Below are positions 25,402 to 35,600 of a stretch of 64,000 bases of DNA, piece after piece. A program made the position numbers and the translations under genes. The notes below the pieces were generated by a model. It searched no databases and had not been told where the DNA came from. It was given only the letters and a program-made list of their open reading frames with translations. How positions within the stretch are numbered: position 1 is the first letter of the stretch; each line of letters opens with the position of its first letter. Origin of the DNA: CAYLJO01 sp964383905 (GTDB taxonomy: Bacteria; Acidobacteriota; Blastocatellia; Pyrinomonadales; Pyrinomonadaceae); contig CAYLJO010000004.1 in assembly GCA_964383905.1 (NCBI GenBank), positions 1 to 64,000 of the forward strand. The letters run 5' to 3'.

Positions 25402-26991
25402 ATGAGCTGCCCACGCTGTCTGCGTCAATCGTCTATCCTTTTATGTGTCATGGTATTGGCCGTACCACTTGTCTTCGCGCAATCGGACGTGCCGAGACAG
25501 ACTGTGGCGGTGACCTACCCGCTGGATCAAACCCTGACGGTCAGGTTCCGCGGTACGACTCGGCTGCCGCGCCTGCGCGGTGAAGCCAAGGTCAAACGGG
25601 TCGGCCGGCGGGGCACGCGTGTTGAGCTCAGCGTCAAGAACTTACCGCGCGCCACGGAGCTCGGCGGCATTTACACGACTTATGTCTTGTGGGCCGTCTC
25701 GCCCGAAGGCCGCGTTGACAACCTCGGGGAGATTAAAAGGAGCGGCAATTTTCTCGTCGATTCCAAGCTCGATGTGACGACGCCGCTGCAGACTTTCGCG
25801 CTCATCGTCACGGCCGAGCCCCATTTTCTCGTGCGGGGGCCGAGCCGCATGGTCATTCTCGAAAATCTGCCCCCGCAAAGACCCGGCGACGCCGATGTGG
25901 CAACCGTCAATGTTCAATACATTGGCAACACCAGCGACTATTTCCGAGACCCGCGCGTGCCGGAGGTGGCCGACCGTGACTATGGTAAGACGCCCACCTC
26001 TTTGCTCGGCGCACGGCAGGCCATCAACCTCGCGCGCTATGCCGGGGCGGACGTGGACGCGCCGGAAGAGTTAAAGGGGGCTCAGTCACAACTTGAGCTG
26101 GCGGAAAATAACTGGCGACTGAAACAGTCGGAGGCCGAGACGGATGCGGCGGCGCGGCGCGCGATCAGTTTGGGGGCGCGCGCCGAAGAGATGGCCGAAG
26201 CGAGGCGCGCCGCGCGCCGGCGACGCGATGAGATTGCGCGCCGCGACGAGGCGGTCCGCAGCGCCGAAGAATCGGCCGCCAGCGCGACCAAAGAGATCGG
26301 GAATCTGCGCGCCGCCCTGGACAGGGAACAGCGGGGGCGAGAATTGGCCGAGCGTGACCTCGCCAACGCCGACCAGCAGATCCGCGACTTGCGCTCGGAG
26401 GTCGCCCGCCTGCGCGATGAATTGCAGACGGTTCGCGCCGAAGGCGAAGAGGCGAAACTACAGCTGGCGCGGATCGAGGGTGAGAGAAAGGCGGAAGAGG
26501 CTCGTCAGTCTGAGGAGCGGCGCGCCGCACAGCAGCGCGCCGCCGCCGCGGCGCTGAAGCAGACGCTGGCCCGTTACGGGGCGGTGCGTGAGACAGATCG
26601 CGGTCTCACGGTCGTCCTTCCCGACTCCCTCTGGACCGGGGCCCGCGCCAGCGAGCTTGTCCCCGCCGCCGCGGGGAAACTGGACCCGCTCGCCGCTCTG
26701 CTCGCCAATAATCCTGACTATCAAATTGTGATCGAGGCTTATACGGATAATCGCGGCGATGAGTCATCATTACAACAGCTCACGCAAGACCGCGCGCGCG
26801 TGCTGTCGGAAAAATTCATCTCCGCGGGGGTGGATGGCTCGCGGATCCAGGCGAGCGGGATGGGCGCATCAAACCCCGTTGCCCCTAATTCCAGGCCCGC
26901 CGGCCGCACCCGCAATCGCCGCACGGAGGTGACTCTCGTGCCCGCGGGGGCACGAAGCGCCGCCAGTAATGTCCGGCAGCCGGTACAGTGA
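25402..26991 (+). CDS. OmpA-family protein with long coiled coil
   Basis: A 529-aa envelope protein. A signal peptide (ILLCVMVLAVPLVFAQ) is followed by an N-terminal domain of about 150 residues of unknown fold (RFRGTTRLPRLRGEAKV, GGIYTTYVLWAVSPEGRVDN). A long Glu/Arg/Ala-rich coiled coil spans about 200-395. The C-terminal OmpA domain (about 400-515) has IVIEAYTDNRGDES, LTQDRARVLSEKFISAGVD and GRTRNRRTEVTL, the peptidoglycan-contacting residues. Such proteins tether the cell wall to the outer membrane or periplasmic partners. ATG 25402 has GAAGGAG upstream. It is followed, 60 nt later, by the histidine kinase on the same strand, suggesting an envelope-sensing unit, an inference only. Confidence 0.9.
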   Translation: MSCPRCLRQSSILLCVMVLAVPLVFAQSDVPRQTVAVTYPLDQTLTVRFRGTTRLPRLRGEAKVKRVGRRGTRVELSVKNLPRATELGGIYTTYVLWAVSPEGRVDNLGEIKRSGNFLVDSKLDVTTPLQTFALIVTAEPHFLVRGPSRMVILENLPPQRPGDADVATVNVQYIGNTSDYFRDPRVPEVADRDYGKTPTSLLGARQAINLARYAGADVDAPEELKGAQSQLELAENNWRLKQSEAETDAAARRAISLGARAEEMAEARRAARRRRDEIARRDEAVRSAEESAASATKEIGNLRAALDREQRGRELAERDLANADQQIRDLRSEVARLRDELQTVRAEGEEAKLQLARIEGERKAEEARQSEERRAAQQRAAAAALKQTLARYGAVRETDRGLTVVLPDSLWTGARASELVPAAAGKLDPLAALLANNPDYQIVIEAYTDNRGDESSLQQLTQDRARVLSEKFISAGVDGSRIQASGMGASNPVAPNSRPAGRTRNRRTEVTLVPAGARSAASNVRQPVQ

Positions 26992-27051
26992 TCGCCTTCC
27001 GTCCCGGGTGTCTCATCTGGCCGGACGCCGCGTGTCGCGGACTACTAAAAG

Positions 27052-29115
27052 ATGTCGCTGCTCGAGGTCTTAGAACTGATCGGTTACAGCACCGGGGCGG
27101 CGCTGCATCTCTGGATGGGCGCGCTGCTGCTGCGGCGACGCCGCGTACTGGGCCCGATCGAGCGCGTGCTGCTGGCGCTCACGGTCGGGTTTGGGGTGTG
27201 GCATGCGAGCAACCTGTTCGTGTCGCTCCATGCCATCCTCGGCCTTGACTGGGACCGGTGGACAACCCTGCTGCGGCTGGCCGACACCTTCGCGGTCGTC
27301 AGTATTACGCTCTCCTATTCACTACTCCTTCATGTCCATCTGCATTTATGGGCCGGGGCCAACGGCCGGTCGCTGACCGGTGGGGAGCGCCGAGGCGTTT
27401 TCCTCTCCTACACCCCGGCGCTTTTCCTCTTGATCGTTGTGCCGCGCCTCTGGGCCGGCGGGTATGCCCCGATGTTCAGCCGGCTCGCCCCCTTCGTGCT
27501 GCCGTTCGCGCTCTGGGCGGCGTATGTGCTGGGCCTGGTGGCGGCCAAAGACCTACGTATCGCCCAAAGATCTTCTTCGGTCATCGAGCGTCGCTCCATG
27601 CGGACGGTGGCGGCGTCGTTAGTGGTCATCGGTCTCCTCATCCTCGCCGTGTACGCGTTCGGCCTCGGCCGAGGAACGACTGCGGGTCTCTACCTGCAAA
27701 CCTTCGCCAACCTGGGTTCTTTGCTGCCCTCGGCGCTGATCGCCTACTACATCTATCGCTTCCGTTATTTTGAGTTAATCATCAAAGAGAGCCTTGTCGT
27801 CGCGTCGTTTGCGGCGGTGGTACTGGCCGTTTACCTCTACGGCATACGCACCTTCGGCGCGTGGTTGACGCATCGCTACGGTCTACGCCCGGGGGTGATC
27901 GAATCGTTATTGATCCTCGCCCTCGCGCTGATCGCCTCGCCCTTACGCCGGTGGCTGGAAAAATATTTTCATCAGCTGTTTGAGCGCGAAGCGGCCCTCT
28001 ACCGCGATGTGGTGGCCCGGATCAGCTCGCAAGCCGGGCAGTATCAAAAGCTCCCCGAGCTATTACGCTTCGTCGAAGAGCGGGCGGCGAAAGATCTGGC
28101 CCTGCGCCGCGTCCGCATCCTGGCGGACTACCCGAGCGTTGCCGCGTCCGATAACGCCGGTGAAGCGGGCAATACAGAGATGCCGGGGTGGGCCAAAGCT
28201 ATTCTTGAGACGGCGCGCCTGCACGGGCGGGAGGCTTTCGAAGACGAGCCGGCGTTGCGGTCGCAAGGTTACAGGATCGCTTTCGCGCTACGACGCGAAG
28301 AGAGAACGGTCGGGCTCATGCTGGTCGATGCGGTGACCGACGCTTTAACGGAGGATGTGCGGGCGGTGCTTGAAGTTCTCGCCGGGCAAGTTGCTATTGC
28401 CATTGAAGACTGCCGGCTGATCGAGGAAAACGTGCGGCTGGAAAGGAAGCTCGCGCAGGGTGAGCGGCTGGCCGCACTGGGGCAGATGGCCGCGACCGTC
28501 GCGCATGAAGTCAGAAATCCTCTTTCCGCAATCAAGTCCATTGCCCAGGTGATGCGTGAAGACGAACGATTGGGCGGCGAGTATGCTCGTGACCTGAGCC
28601 TGATCGTCGGCGAGACGGACCGCTTGAGCCGGAGCGTCACACAGCTTCTAAGCTTCGCGCGCAGTGCGCCCCCGGCCGTGGCGCCGTGCCGCGCCGGCGA
28701 TCTTGCACGCGCTATCGTCGAGCTCTTTCACGCCGAATCGGTGGCGCGGGGCGTCACTCTGGAGTGTGTCGCCGGAACCGACATCGAGCTCGACGGCCCA
28801 CGTGCCGCAGCGGTTCGTGATGCCTTATCAAATCTCTTACTGAATGCTTTACACGTCACGCCCGCGCAGGGTCACATCAAAGTCGAGACATACACAGTGA
28901 GGGATCATCTATTATTCGCCGTCACGGACAGCGGCCCCGGGGTTGCGCCCGGACTGCGGGAGCGCATCTGGGAGCCCTTCTTTACCACCAAGCAACGCGG
29001 CACCGGCCTCGGACTCGCCATCGTCCGCAAGCGTCTCGCGGAGGTCGGCGGCGTCGCCCGCCTCGCGGCGATAGACCGGGGGGCGCGTTTTGAAATCTTA
29101 CTACGGCTCGGGTGA
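27052..29115 (+). CDS. Membrane sensor histidine kinase, 7TM plus GAF
   Basis: A 687-aa kinase. The N-terminus (about 1-235) is a multi-helix membrane sensor of the 7TM type (for example TVGFGVWHASNLFVSLH), followed by further helices to about 310. A GAF-like domain (about 320-455) precedes the kinase core: the dimerisation/phosphoacceptor helix ATVAHEVRNPLSAIKS with the H-box His, and the ATPase with the N box NLLLNALHV, G1 DSGPGVAPG, the F box EPFFTTK and G2 GTGLGLAIVRKRL. It looks fully active. The start ATG 27052 has no strong ribosome site. No response regulator is adjacent; the OmpR-type regulator at 22486 is the nearest candidate. Confidence 0.92.
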   Translation: MSLLEVLELIGYSTGAALHLWMGALLLRRRRVLGPIERVLLALTVGFGVWHASNLFVSLHAILGLDWDRWTTLLRLADTFAVVSITLSYSLLLHVHLHLWAGANGRSLTGGERRGVFLSYTPALFLLIVVPRLWAGGYAPMFSRLAPFVLPFALWAAYVLGLVAAKDLRIAQRSSSVIERRSMRTVAASLVVIGLLILAVYAFGLGRGTTAGLYLQTFANLGSLLPSALIAYYIYRFRYFELIIKESLVVASFAAVVLAVYLYGIRTFGAWLTHRYGLRPGVIESLLILALALIASPLRRWLEKYFHQLFEREAALYRDVVARISSQAGQYQKLPELLRFVEERAAKDLALRRVRILADYPSVAASDNAGEAGNTEMPGWAKAILETARLHGREAFEDEPALRSQGYRIAFALRREERTVGLMLVDAVTDALTEDVRAVLEVLAGQVAIAIEDCRLIEENVRLERKLAQGERLAALGQMAATVAHEVRNPLSAIKSIAQVMREDERLGGEYARDLSLIVGETDRLSRSVTQLLSFARSAPPAVAPCRAGDLARAIVELFHAESVARGVTLECVAGTDIELDGPRAAAVRDALSNLLLNALHVTPAQGHIKVETYTVRDHLLFAVTDSGPGVAPGLRERIWEPFFTTKQRGTGLGLAIVRKRLAEVGGVARLAAIDRGARFEILLRLG

Positions 29116-29539
29116 CTTCTCCTTTACTGATCTAAGGTGTGGCGGATGAGTGCTCCATTACACCCTGCCAGCTTGGCCGGTGCGCGTTGCCACAGACCGC
29201 GCTGCTGTGGGTCGCGACAGAGCTGAACCGACCCCGGGTTCTCCAGGTGTGATCGGGGCAGATGCCATTCCTGATGAACCCGCTCTTGTCTAAGCCATTG
29301 ATCATTCCAGGCCTTCCGCCCCCATCAGCCATCCCAAGTTTTGCCCCGCATAATTCCATCTCACCTGGTCTAATGGCTCTTGGCATGGGCCCCACTTTCA
29401 ATGCCGCTTCCGGGAGGGGACCTTCGGCGGCTGGCCCATCAGTTAAAGCCGGCCCTCGCGTCCTGTCAAGGGATACATGGTTCGGGGGTGGGGAGTCAGA
29501 TTCAGCCCGATTTGCGCCTTGATCTCGGCCTGACATTAA
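29116..29539. other. Unassigned 424-nt region between convergent genes
   Basis: No known gene, RNA or terminator is recognised. A 134-codon frame on the minus strand (29132-29536) begins 3 nt after the stop of the beta-propeller gene and an 86-codon frame lies on the plus strand (29262-29522); both are rich in Pro, Gly and Ser and match nothing I know. Composition is more AT-rich than the flanks. It may be decayed coding sequence. Confidence 0.35.
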
Positions 29540-30808
29540 TTATTGTGTAACCTGGCGTTCTTTCATGCTGGTCGTACTACCCGTATCGGAGAAGGCCAGC
29601 AGCCCATGTCGCGTCGTAATGAAGAGAGTGTTGCCTGCGGCAATGGGGGAGGCGACAGTGCTGTTGTCTTCGCCGAGAGGGATTGAGTTGAGCTGTTTGC
29701 CGTCATGTAAGTCTAAGACGACGGCGTCTCCTGAGAGCGGTGTGAAAAGAGCGCCGTCAAGCGTCGCCAGGGGTTGTGAGGTAAGTCTTCCGGCGAGCTG
29801 ATGTTTCCACAATCGCTTGCCTCTGTTGAGGGAAAGAAAGTAGACGAAGTTATCGAGGGATGCCGCCAGGAGGCCGCCGCGCGCGGGCACCACGACTTGG
29901 ACGCCGGCTCCGGTTCGGGCCCGCCAGAGTAAGCGCCCCTTGGCCGCGTCGATGGCGTAGATGAAGCCGTCGGCCGACCCGACGTACGCCACGCCCTCAG
30001 CATAAGCGACGCGACCCCGCACCGCGCCGCGCGTCCGATAACGCCACCTGACGGCCCCCGTATTTTGATCGAGCGCGAAAACAGTCCCATCCTCGCCGCC
30101 GATATAGAGCACGGATTCAGCGGCCAGAGGGAAAGAGTTGAAGGCGGCTGAATGCTGGAAAATCCACCGGACCTCTCCGTTAACTTTATTGAGGGCATAG
30201 ACGCGTCCATCGCTCGTCCCGCCAAACATGGTCGTCTGGCTCATGGCTAGAGAGGCAAGAAATGGAGAGGGGAGCGTCCGCATCCAAAGCGTCACGCCCG
30301 TCTCACGTCCGATGGACCGGATCGCGCCGCGAGCTTGTGGCCCATTGGGCGGCGCCCCGTCGACCTGAGACGCGATGTAGACGCCGCGCTGGTCGGCCAC
30401 AGGTGACGCAGATATTTCTCCACCGATATCTGTCTTCCATAAGAACTGCCCGTCCGCTGCACGGAGCGTGACCAGCAGACCGGACGTGAGGGGGAGATAA
30501 ACACGCTCGCCGTCGGTCGCGGGTGTCAAATTGATAGTCAGGTCAGACGCGTACTGCCATCTCTTGACCAGTGGCTGTGAGAGGGCTATTTGATCGGCTC
30601 GGCCGGCCTCCTGAAAGGGAGGGGAGGCCGAAGCGCCTGAGTAAAGGGGGAGCGCCAAACATAGAAAGATCTTCAGCCGCCGGCAGCCGGGCCCCGCTCG
30701 CCCGGGCAAGTGAACGGTGCTCGATTGATCTCCCGCCGTGCGCCCTAAGGGTTTTTTTTGCAAGCGCCGCACGAAAGAATAGATGCCATGGGCGTTGTGA
30801 CTTAACAT
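29540..30808 (-). CDS. Secreted PQQ-repeat beta-propeller protein
   Basis: About 420 aa of tandem PQQ-type propeller blades: LVTLRAADGQFLWKTDIGG, GRVYALNKVNGEVRWIFQ, GTVFALDQNTGAVRWRYR, GFIYAIDAAKGRLLWRAR, NFVYFLSLNRGKRLWKH. This is the BamB/outer-membrane scaffold or quinoprotein-like fold, with no catalytic residues visible. The hydrophobic stretch LKIFLCLALPLYSGASA is a likely signal peptide, but it sits about 45 residues after ATG 30808; an internal TTG might be the true start. The longest frame (to 30904) would overlap guaA, so it is not accepted. ATG 30808 lies inside the guaA promoter spacer, implying tight divergent regulation. Confidence 0.75.
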   Translation of the reverse strand: MLSHNAHGIYSFVRRLQKKPLGRTAGDQSSTVHLPGRAGPGCRRLKIFLCLALPLYSGASASPPFQEAGRADQIALSQPLVKRWQYASDLTINLTPATDGERVYLPLTSGLLVTLRAADGQFLWKTDIGGEISASPVADQRGVYIASQVDGAPPNGPQARGAIRSIGRETGVTLWMRTLPSPFLASLAMSQTTMFGGTSDGRVYALNKVNGEVRWIFQHSAAFNSFPLAAESVLYIGGEDGTVFALDQNTGAVRWRYRTRGAVRGRVAYAEGVAYVGSADGFIYAIDAAKGRLLWRARTGAGVQVVVPARGGLLAASLDNFVYFLSLNRGKRLWKHQLAGRLTSQPLATLDGALFTPLSGDAVVLDLHDGKQLNSIPLGEDNSTVASPIAAGNTLFITTRHGLLAFSDTGSTTSMKERQVTQ

Positions 30809-30823
30809 ACGTCCAAGTATAAT
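30795..30823 (+). promoter_or_regulatory. Sigma-70-type promoter of guaA
   Basis: -35 TTGTGA (30795-30800), a 17-nt spacer and a perfect -10 TATAAT (30818-30823) give a start about 50 nt before the guaA start codon. The promoter overlaps the likely start codon of the divergent beta-propeller gene. Confidence 0.7.
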
Positions 30824-30883
30824 TTCACCGAAGCGGAAGATCACTTTAGTCTGACGCACCGCAGGGCGCAGGAGTTCACCTTT

Positions 30884-32440
30884 TTGACCCAAAATCATCA
30901 CCACGAAACGATCATCATACTGGATTTCGGCTCCCAGTATACCCAGTTGATCGCCCGCCGCATACGCGAGGCCGGGGTGTTTTGCGAAATATGGCCATTT
31001 AACGCCCCGGCCACTTTAATCCGCGACCGTCATCCGCGCGGGCTAATCCTTTCGGGCGGCCCGGCTTCTGTTTACGAGAGGGACGCGCCGCGGCCCTCCC
31101 CACAGCTGCTCGACCTCGTCGACTGCCCGGTGCTGGGAATTTGCTACGGCCTACAGGTATTGGCCGCGGACCTGGGTGGCGAGGTCCGTCCGTCTGATAA
31201 TCGTGAGTACGGCTATGCCAGGTTGCAGATTGTGGATCGGACCAGCCCATTATTTTCCGGCTTGCCCGGTGAGATGGACGTCTGGATGAGTCATGGCGAT
31301 CATGTGACGACGAGCCCGCCCGGGTTCCGCGTGACGGCCAGGACGGCCGATGCGCTTAATGCTTTAGAGGACTTAAGCAGACGTATATATGGGTTACAGT
31401 TTCACCCGGAAGTGGCTCATACGCCGCTCGGGGCGCAGGTCCTGCACAACTTTCTGTTCACCGTCTGTCGGTGTCACGCCGATTGGTCTCCGCGGGCGGC
31501 CATCGCCGAGCAGATAGACTTGATACGGGAGCAAGTGGGCGCCGGCGGCCGGGCGATCTGTGGGCTGTCGGGGGGCGTGGACTCAACGGTGGCGGCCGCA
31601 CTGGTACATCAGGCGATAGGTGAGCGCCAGACATGTATCTTTGTGAACAATGGACTGTTAAGGGAAGGGGAATTTGAGTCGACGTTACTGTTATTCAAGC
31701 ACAGCATGAGCTTGAATGTGCGCGGCGTGCGCGCCGAAGGACGATTCCTTCAATCTCTGGGCGGTGTGACTGATCCGGAAGGGAAGCGTAAACGGATTGG
31801 GCGCGCGTTCATCGAAGTGTTTGAAGAGGAGGCCAGAGGGCTGGGGGACGCGCAATTTTTAGTTCAGGGGACCCTTTATCCGGACGTGATTGAGTCGGTC
31901 TCCGTACGGGGGCCTTCATCCGTGATCAAAAGCCACCATAACGTCGGTGGCCTCCCGGAGCGGATGAACTTGCGGCTCATCGAGCCCTTGCGAGAGCTTT
32001 TCAAAGATGAGGTGAGGGCCATGGGCCGCGAATTGGGCGTCCCCGTCGATATCCTCCGGCGCCACCCTTTCCCGGGCCCCGGTCTGGCCGTGCGGATCCT
32101 CGGAGAAGTGTCGGAGGAGCGCGTTCGCCTGCTGCAAGCGGTCGACCGGATAGTTGAGGAAGAGATCCGTTTGGCGGACCTCTACGATGCCGTGTGGCAG
32201 GCTTTCCCCGTCCTGTTACCAATTTCGACGGTCGGCGTGATGGGCGACGAGCGGACTTATGAGCGGGTGGTGGCCGTCCGCGCCGTGACCAGCGTCGACG
32301 GAATGACTGCCGATTGGGCCCGCCTGCCGCACGAGACGCTCGCGCGCATCTCGACGCGCATCGTCTCGGAAGTTAAGGGGGTGAGCCGCGTGGTCTATGA
32401 CATCAGCTCCAAGCCGCCGAGTACGATCGAATGGGAATAA
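30884..32440 (+). CDS. guaA: GMP synthase (glutamine-hydrolysing)
   Basis: Converts XMP to GMP with glutamine and ATP in purine synthesis. The N-terminal amidotransferase (about 1-195) has ILDFGSQYTQLIARRIREAG, the catalytic Cys in GICYGLQVLAA and the His-Glu pair in LQFHPEVAHT. The ATP-pyrophosphatase has the P-loop GLSGGVDSTVAAAL, then FVNNGLLREGE, and the dimerisation domain carries RHPFPGPGLAVRILGE and ends in SKPPSTIEWE. Length 518 aa is standard. The start is TTG 30884, with AGGAG ten nt upstream (30869-30873). It is preceded by a clear promoter and followed by 239 nt before dnaE. Confidence 0.97.
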   Translation: MTQNHHHETIIILDFGSQYTQLIARRIREAGVFCEIWPFNAPATLIRDRHPRGLILSGGPASVYERDAPRPSPQLLDLVDCPVLGICYGLQVLAADLGGEVRPSDNREYGYARLQIVDRTSPLFSGLPGEMDVWMSHGDHVTTSPPGFRVTARTADALNALEDLSRRIYGLQFHPEVAHTPLGAQVLHNFLFTVCRCHADWSPRAAIAEQIDLIREQVGAGGRAICGLSGGVDSTVAAALVHQAIGERQTCIFVNNGLLREGEFESTLLLFKHSMSLNVRGVRAEGRFLQSLGGVTDPEGKRKRIGRAFIEVFEEEARGLGDAQFLVQGTLYPDVIESVSVRGPSSVIKSHHNVGGLPERMNLRLIEPLRELFKDEVRAMGRELGVPVDILRRHPFPGPGLAVRILGEVSEERVRLLQAVDRIVEEEIRLADLYDAVWQAFPVLLPISTVGVMGDERTYERVVAVRAVTSVDGMTADWARLPHETLARISTRIVSEVKGVSRVVYDISSKPPSTIEWE

Positions 32441-32679
32441 ATTGATCCACGCCCGGACCGGCCGGTTTCACATGAAAGCTTTGAAGCATTTTATCATCGC
32501 CGCAGGAATCACCTTCGGATCAAGAGGTTTACAGCCGCCACCACCCCGTCAAACCCTTTAACACCTATAGATTGCCCCTTCCCGCCAGACAAACACGTGA
32601 TATAGTGTGCGGCGCGTGAGAAGTCACCGGTGGCGGTGCCCACCCGGCCCTTCGAATTCGTCGTTGGCGGGAAACTGAG

Positions 32680-35600
32680 ATGAATGAAAAAAGCTTCGTG
32701 CACCTGCATCTACATACGGATTACAGCCTTCTGGACGGGGCGATACAGATCAAGCCGCTCGCCCGGCGCACGGCCGAGCTGAGGATGAAGGCTTGCGCCA
32801 TGACCGATCACGGCAACATGTACGGCGCCGTCTCATTTTACAGTGCGATGAATGCGCAGGGCGTAAAGCCGATCATCGGGTGCGAGACCTATATTACGCG
32901 TGGCAGCCGGCAGGAGCGCGCGGGCGCCGCCTCCCCCGGCGAAAAGGCTAATTTCCATCTGATCTTGCTGGCCAAGGACTTGGAAGGCTACAGGAATTTG
33001 GTGCGTCTGACCTCGAAAGCCTTCACCGAGGGCTTTTATTACAAGCCCCGTATCGATCGAGAATTGCTCGCCGAGCACAGCGAGGGGCTGGTGGCGCTCT
33101 CGGCCTGTATGTCCGGCGTGCCGCAGGCCATGCTGGCGCGTGACTGCTTCGAAGATGCCGCGCGGGCGGCGCTCGAGTTCGAAGAGATTTTGGGGAAGGG
33201 CAATTATTACCTGGAGATTCAGGAGCACGGTCTGGACGCGCAGAAGCGTATCCGGCGCCCCCTGGTGGAGCTCTCCAAGCGCACGGGGATACCGCTCGTC
33301 GCGACCAACGACGCGCATTACCTGTCGCCCGGCGACGCGCGCGCCCACGACGTGCTGCTCTGCATCGGGTCGGGCAAAACGGTCAATGATCCGAACCGCT
33401 TACGCTACGGTTCGCCAAACTTCTACGTCCGCTCCCCCGAGGAGATGTGGGCGATCTTTGGCCGGGAGATGCCGGAGGTACTCACTAGAACGGTCGAGAT
33501 CGCCGAAATGTGTCAACTTAAACTTCCCGCGGGGGTCAATTATCTGCCTAATTATCCGATCCCGGGGGCGGACGCGGGGCTCAGTGTGGATGAGTATTTT
33601 GAAAAAGTGGTGCGGGAGGGGTACGAGCGGCGGCGGCAGAAGGTCTGGGAGAGGAAGCTCATGCGCGGTGAGTTGCGGCACCCCCTGTCGGACTACCAGG
33701 AGCGCATTTCTCATGAGATCGGGATGATTAAGCGGATGAAATTTCCCGGATACTTCCTGATCGTTTGGGATTTTATCCGGTACGCCAAGGAGCATTCCAT
33801 TCCGGTGGGCCCGGGGCGCGGCTCGGCGGCCGGCTCGCTGGTCGCGTACTGCCTGGAGATCACCGACGTCGACCCGCTGCAGTATGACCTGCTCTTCGAA
33901 AGATTCCTCAACCCGGAACGCGTCTCGATGCCCGACATTGATATAGATTTCTGTGTCCGCGGGCGCGGCGAGGTCATCAATCACGTCGCCGACCTCTACG
34001 GGCGAGACTCCGTCTGCCAGATTATTACCTTCGGCACGATGGCCTCCAAAGCGGCGATTAAGGACGTCGGCAGGGCGCTGGATATGCCGTATGCGGAGGT
34101 CGAGCGGATTGCTAAATTGATCCCGCCCCCGGTGAGGGGGCGCAACGTCAGCATTGACCAGGCGCTGGAGCAGGTCCCGGAGCTGCGCGCGGCTGTGGAA
34201 GCGAGCGCGCAGGTCAGAGAGTTGATCGACCTGGCGAAAAGGCTGGAGGGCTGCGCGCGCCATGCTTCGGTACATGCGGCGGGGGTCGTTATTTCGCCGA
34301 AACCTTTGCAGGAGCTCATCCCCGTGGCCGTCTCCGCGAAAGAGGAGCTGACGACGCAGTATGCGATGGCGGATCTGGAGAAAACGGGGATGTTGAAAAT
34401 GGATTTCCTGGCGCTGACGGCCTTAACCGTTATAAGCGATTGCTTAAGCAGTATTAAGCGATTACTTAATATCGAGATTGACTGGGCGGACATCCCCCTT
34501 AATGATCAGCAGACAATGCAGTTATTCGCCGATGGCCGTACCGAGGCGGTGTTTCAGTTTGAATCGGCCGGCATGCAGGAGATTTGCCGTAAACTCAGGC
34601 CGAAGGGGCTGGAGGACTTGGCGGCGCTCAACGCCCTTTACCGGCCGGGCCCGCTCGACGGCGGGATGGTCGAAGATTTCATTGAGCGGCACCACGGCAA
34701 CCGCAGCGTCCGCTACATTGTCCCGGAGATGAAGGAGATCCTGAACAACACTTACGGGATCCTGGTCTATCAGGAGCAGATCATGCAATTGGCGCAAAAA
34801 CTGGGCGGCTATAGCCTCGGGGAAGCGGATTTGATGAGGCGCGCGATGGGTAAAAAGAATCGCGAGGAGATGGCCCGGCACGAGCAGAAGTTCATTCAGG
34901 GGGCCATCGAAAGGGGTCTCAAGAGAGAGAAGGCGCAGCAGATATTCTCTTTAATGGCACAGTTTGCCGACTATGGCTTCAACCGAAGCCACAGCGTCGC
35001 CTATGCGTATCTGGCATTCCAGACGGCCTACCTGAAAGCTCATTTCCCCGAACACTTTTATGCCGCGGTGCTCTCCAACGAACTGCAAGACACGGCGAAG
35101 GTCTTTAAGTACTCCACGGAGCTCAGGGGGCAGGGGATCCAACTGCTCCCTCCGGACGTTAACGAGAGCGGCGCCGGCTTTACGCCTCTCAGTAAGGCGA
35201 TCAGGTATGGATTGGCGGCCTTGAAGGGGGTTGGTCATCAGAGCGTCAGCGCCATTATCGATGCCCGCGCCGGCGGACCCTTCTCTTCACTATTTGATTT
35301 TACCGCGCGCGTTAGTCAGGGGGCCCTTAATAAGAGGGTTCTTGAAAGTCTGGTCTGCGCGGGGGCTTTTGACTCGTTGAAGCCAAGCGACCACACGATT
35401 CACGCATGGCGCGCCAAATTACACCAGACGATCGACTCCGCCCTGGCCAGTTCCGCGCGGGCTAAACGACATCAATCACACGGGCAAAACGATCTTTTCG
35501 GGGGGGGGGCTGAGAACCCCGGATCCGTTCAAGGAGGGTTGCAGGAGGCGGCCGCGTGGGCGCACTCCCGGCTGCTGGCCGCGGAAAAGAATGCCATCGG

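Noticed and set aside
29132..29536. 134-codon minus-strand ORF after the propeller gene
   Set aside because: It follows closely on the same strand, but composition (Pro, Gly, Arg) and lack of any known motif do not support a real gene; reported only as an unassigned region.
32466..32481. parS-like sequence GGTTTCACATGAAAGC
   Set aside because: Only 12 of 16 positions agree with the parS consensus, and the central CACGTG is changed; one weak match is not evidence for a partition site.
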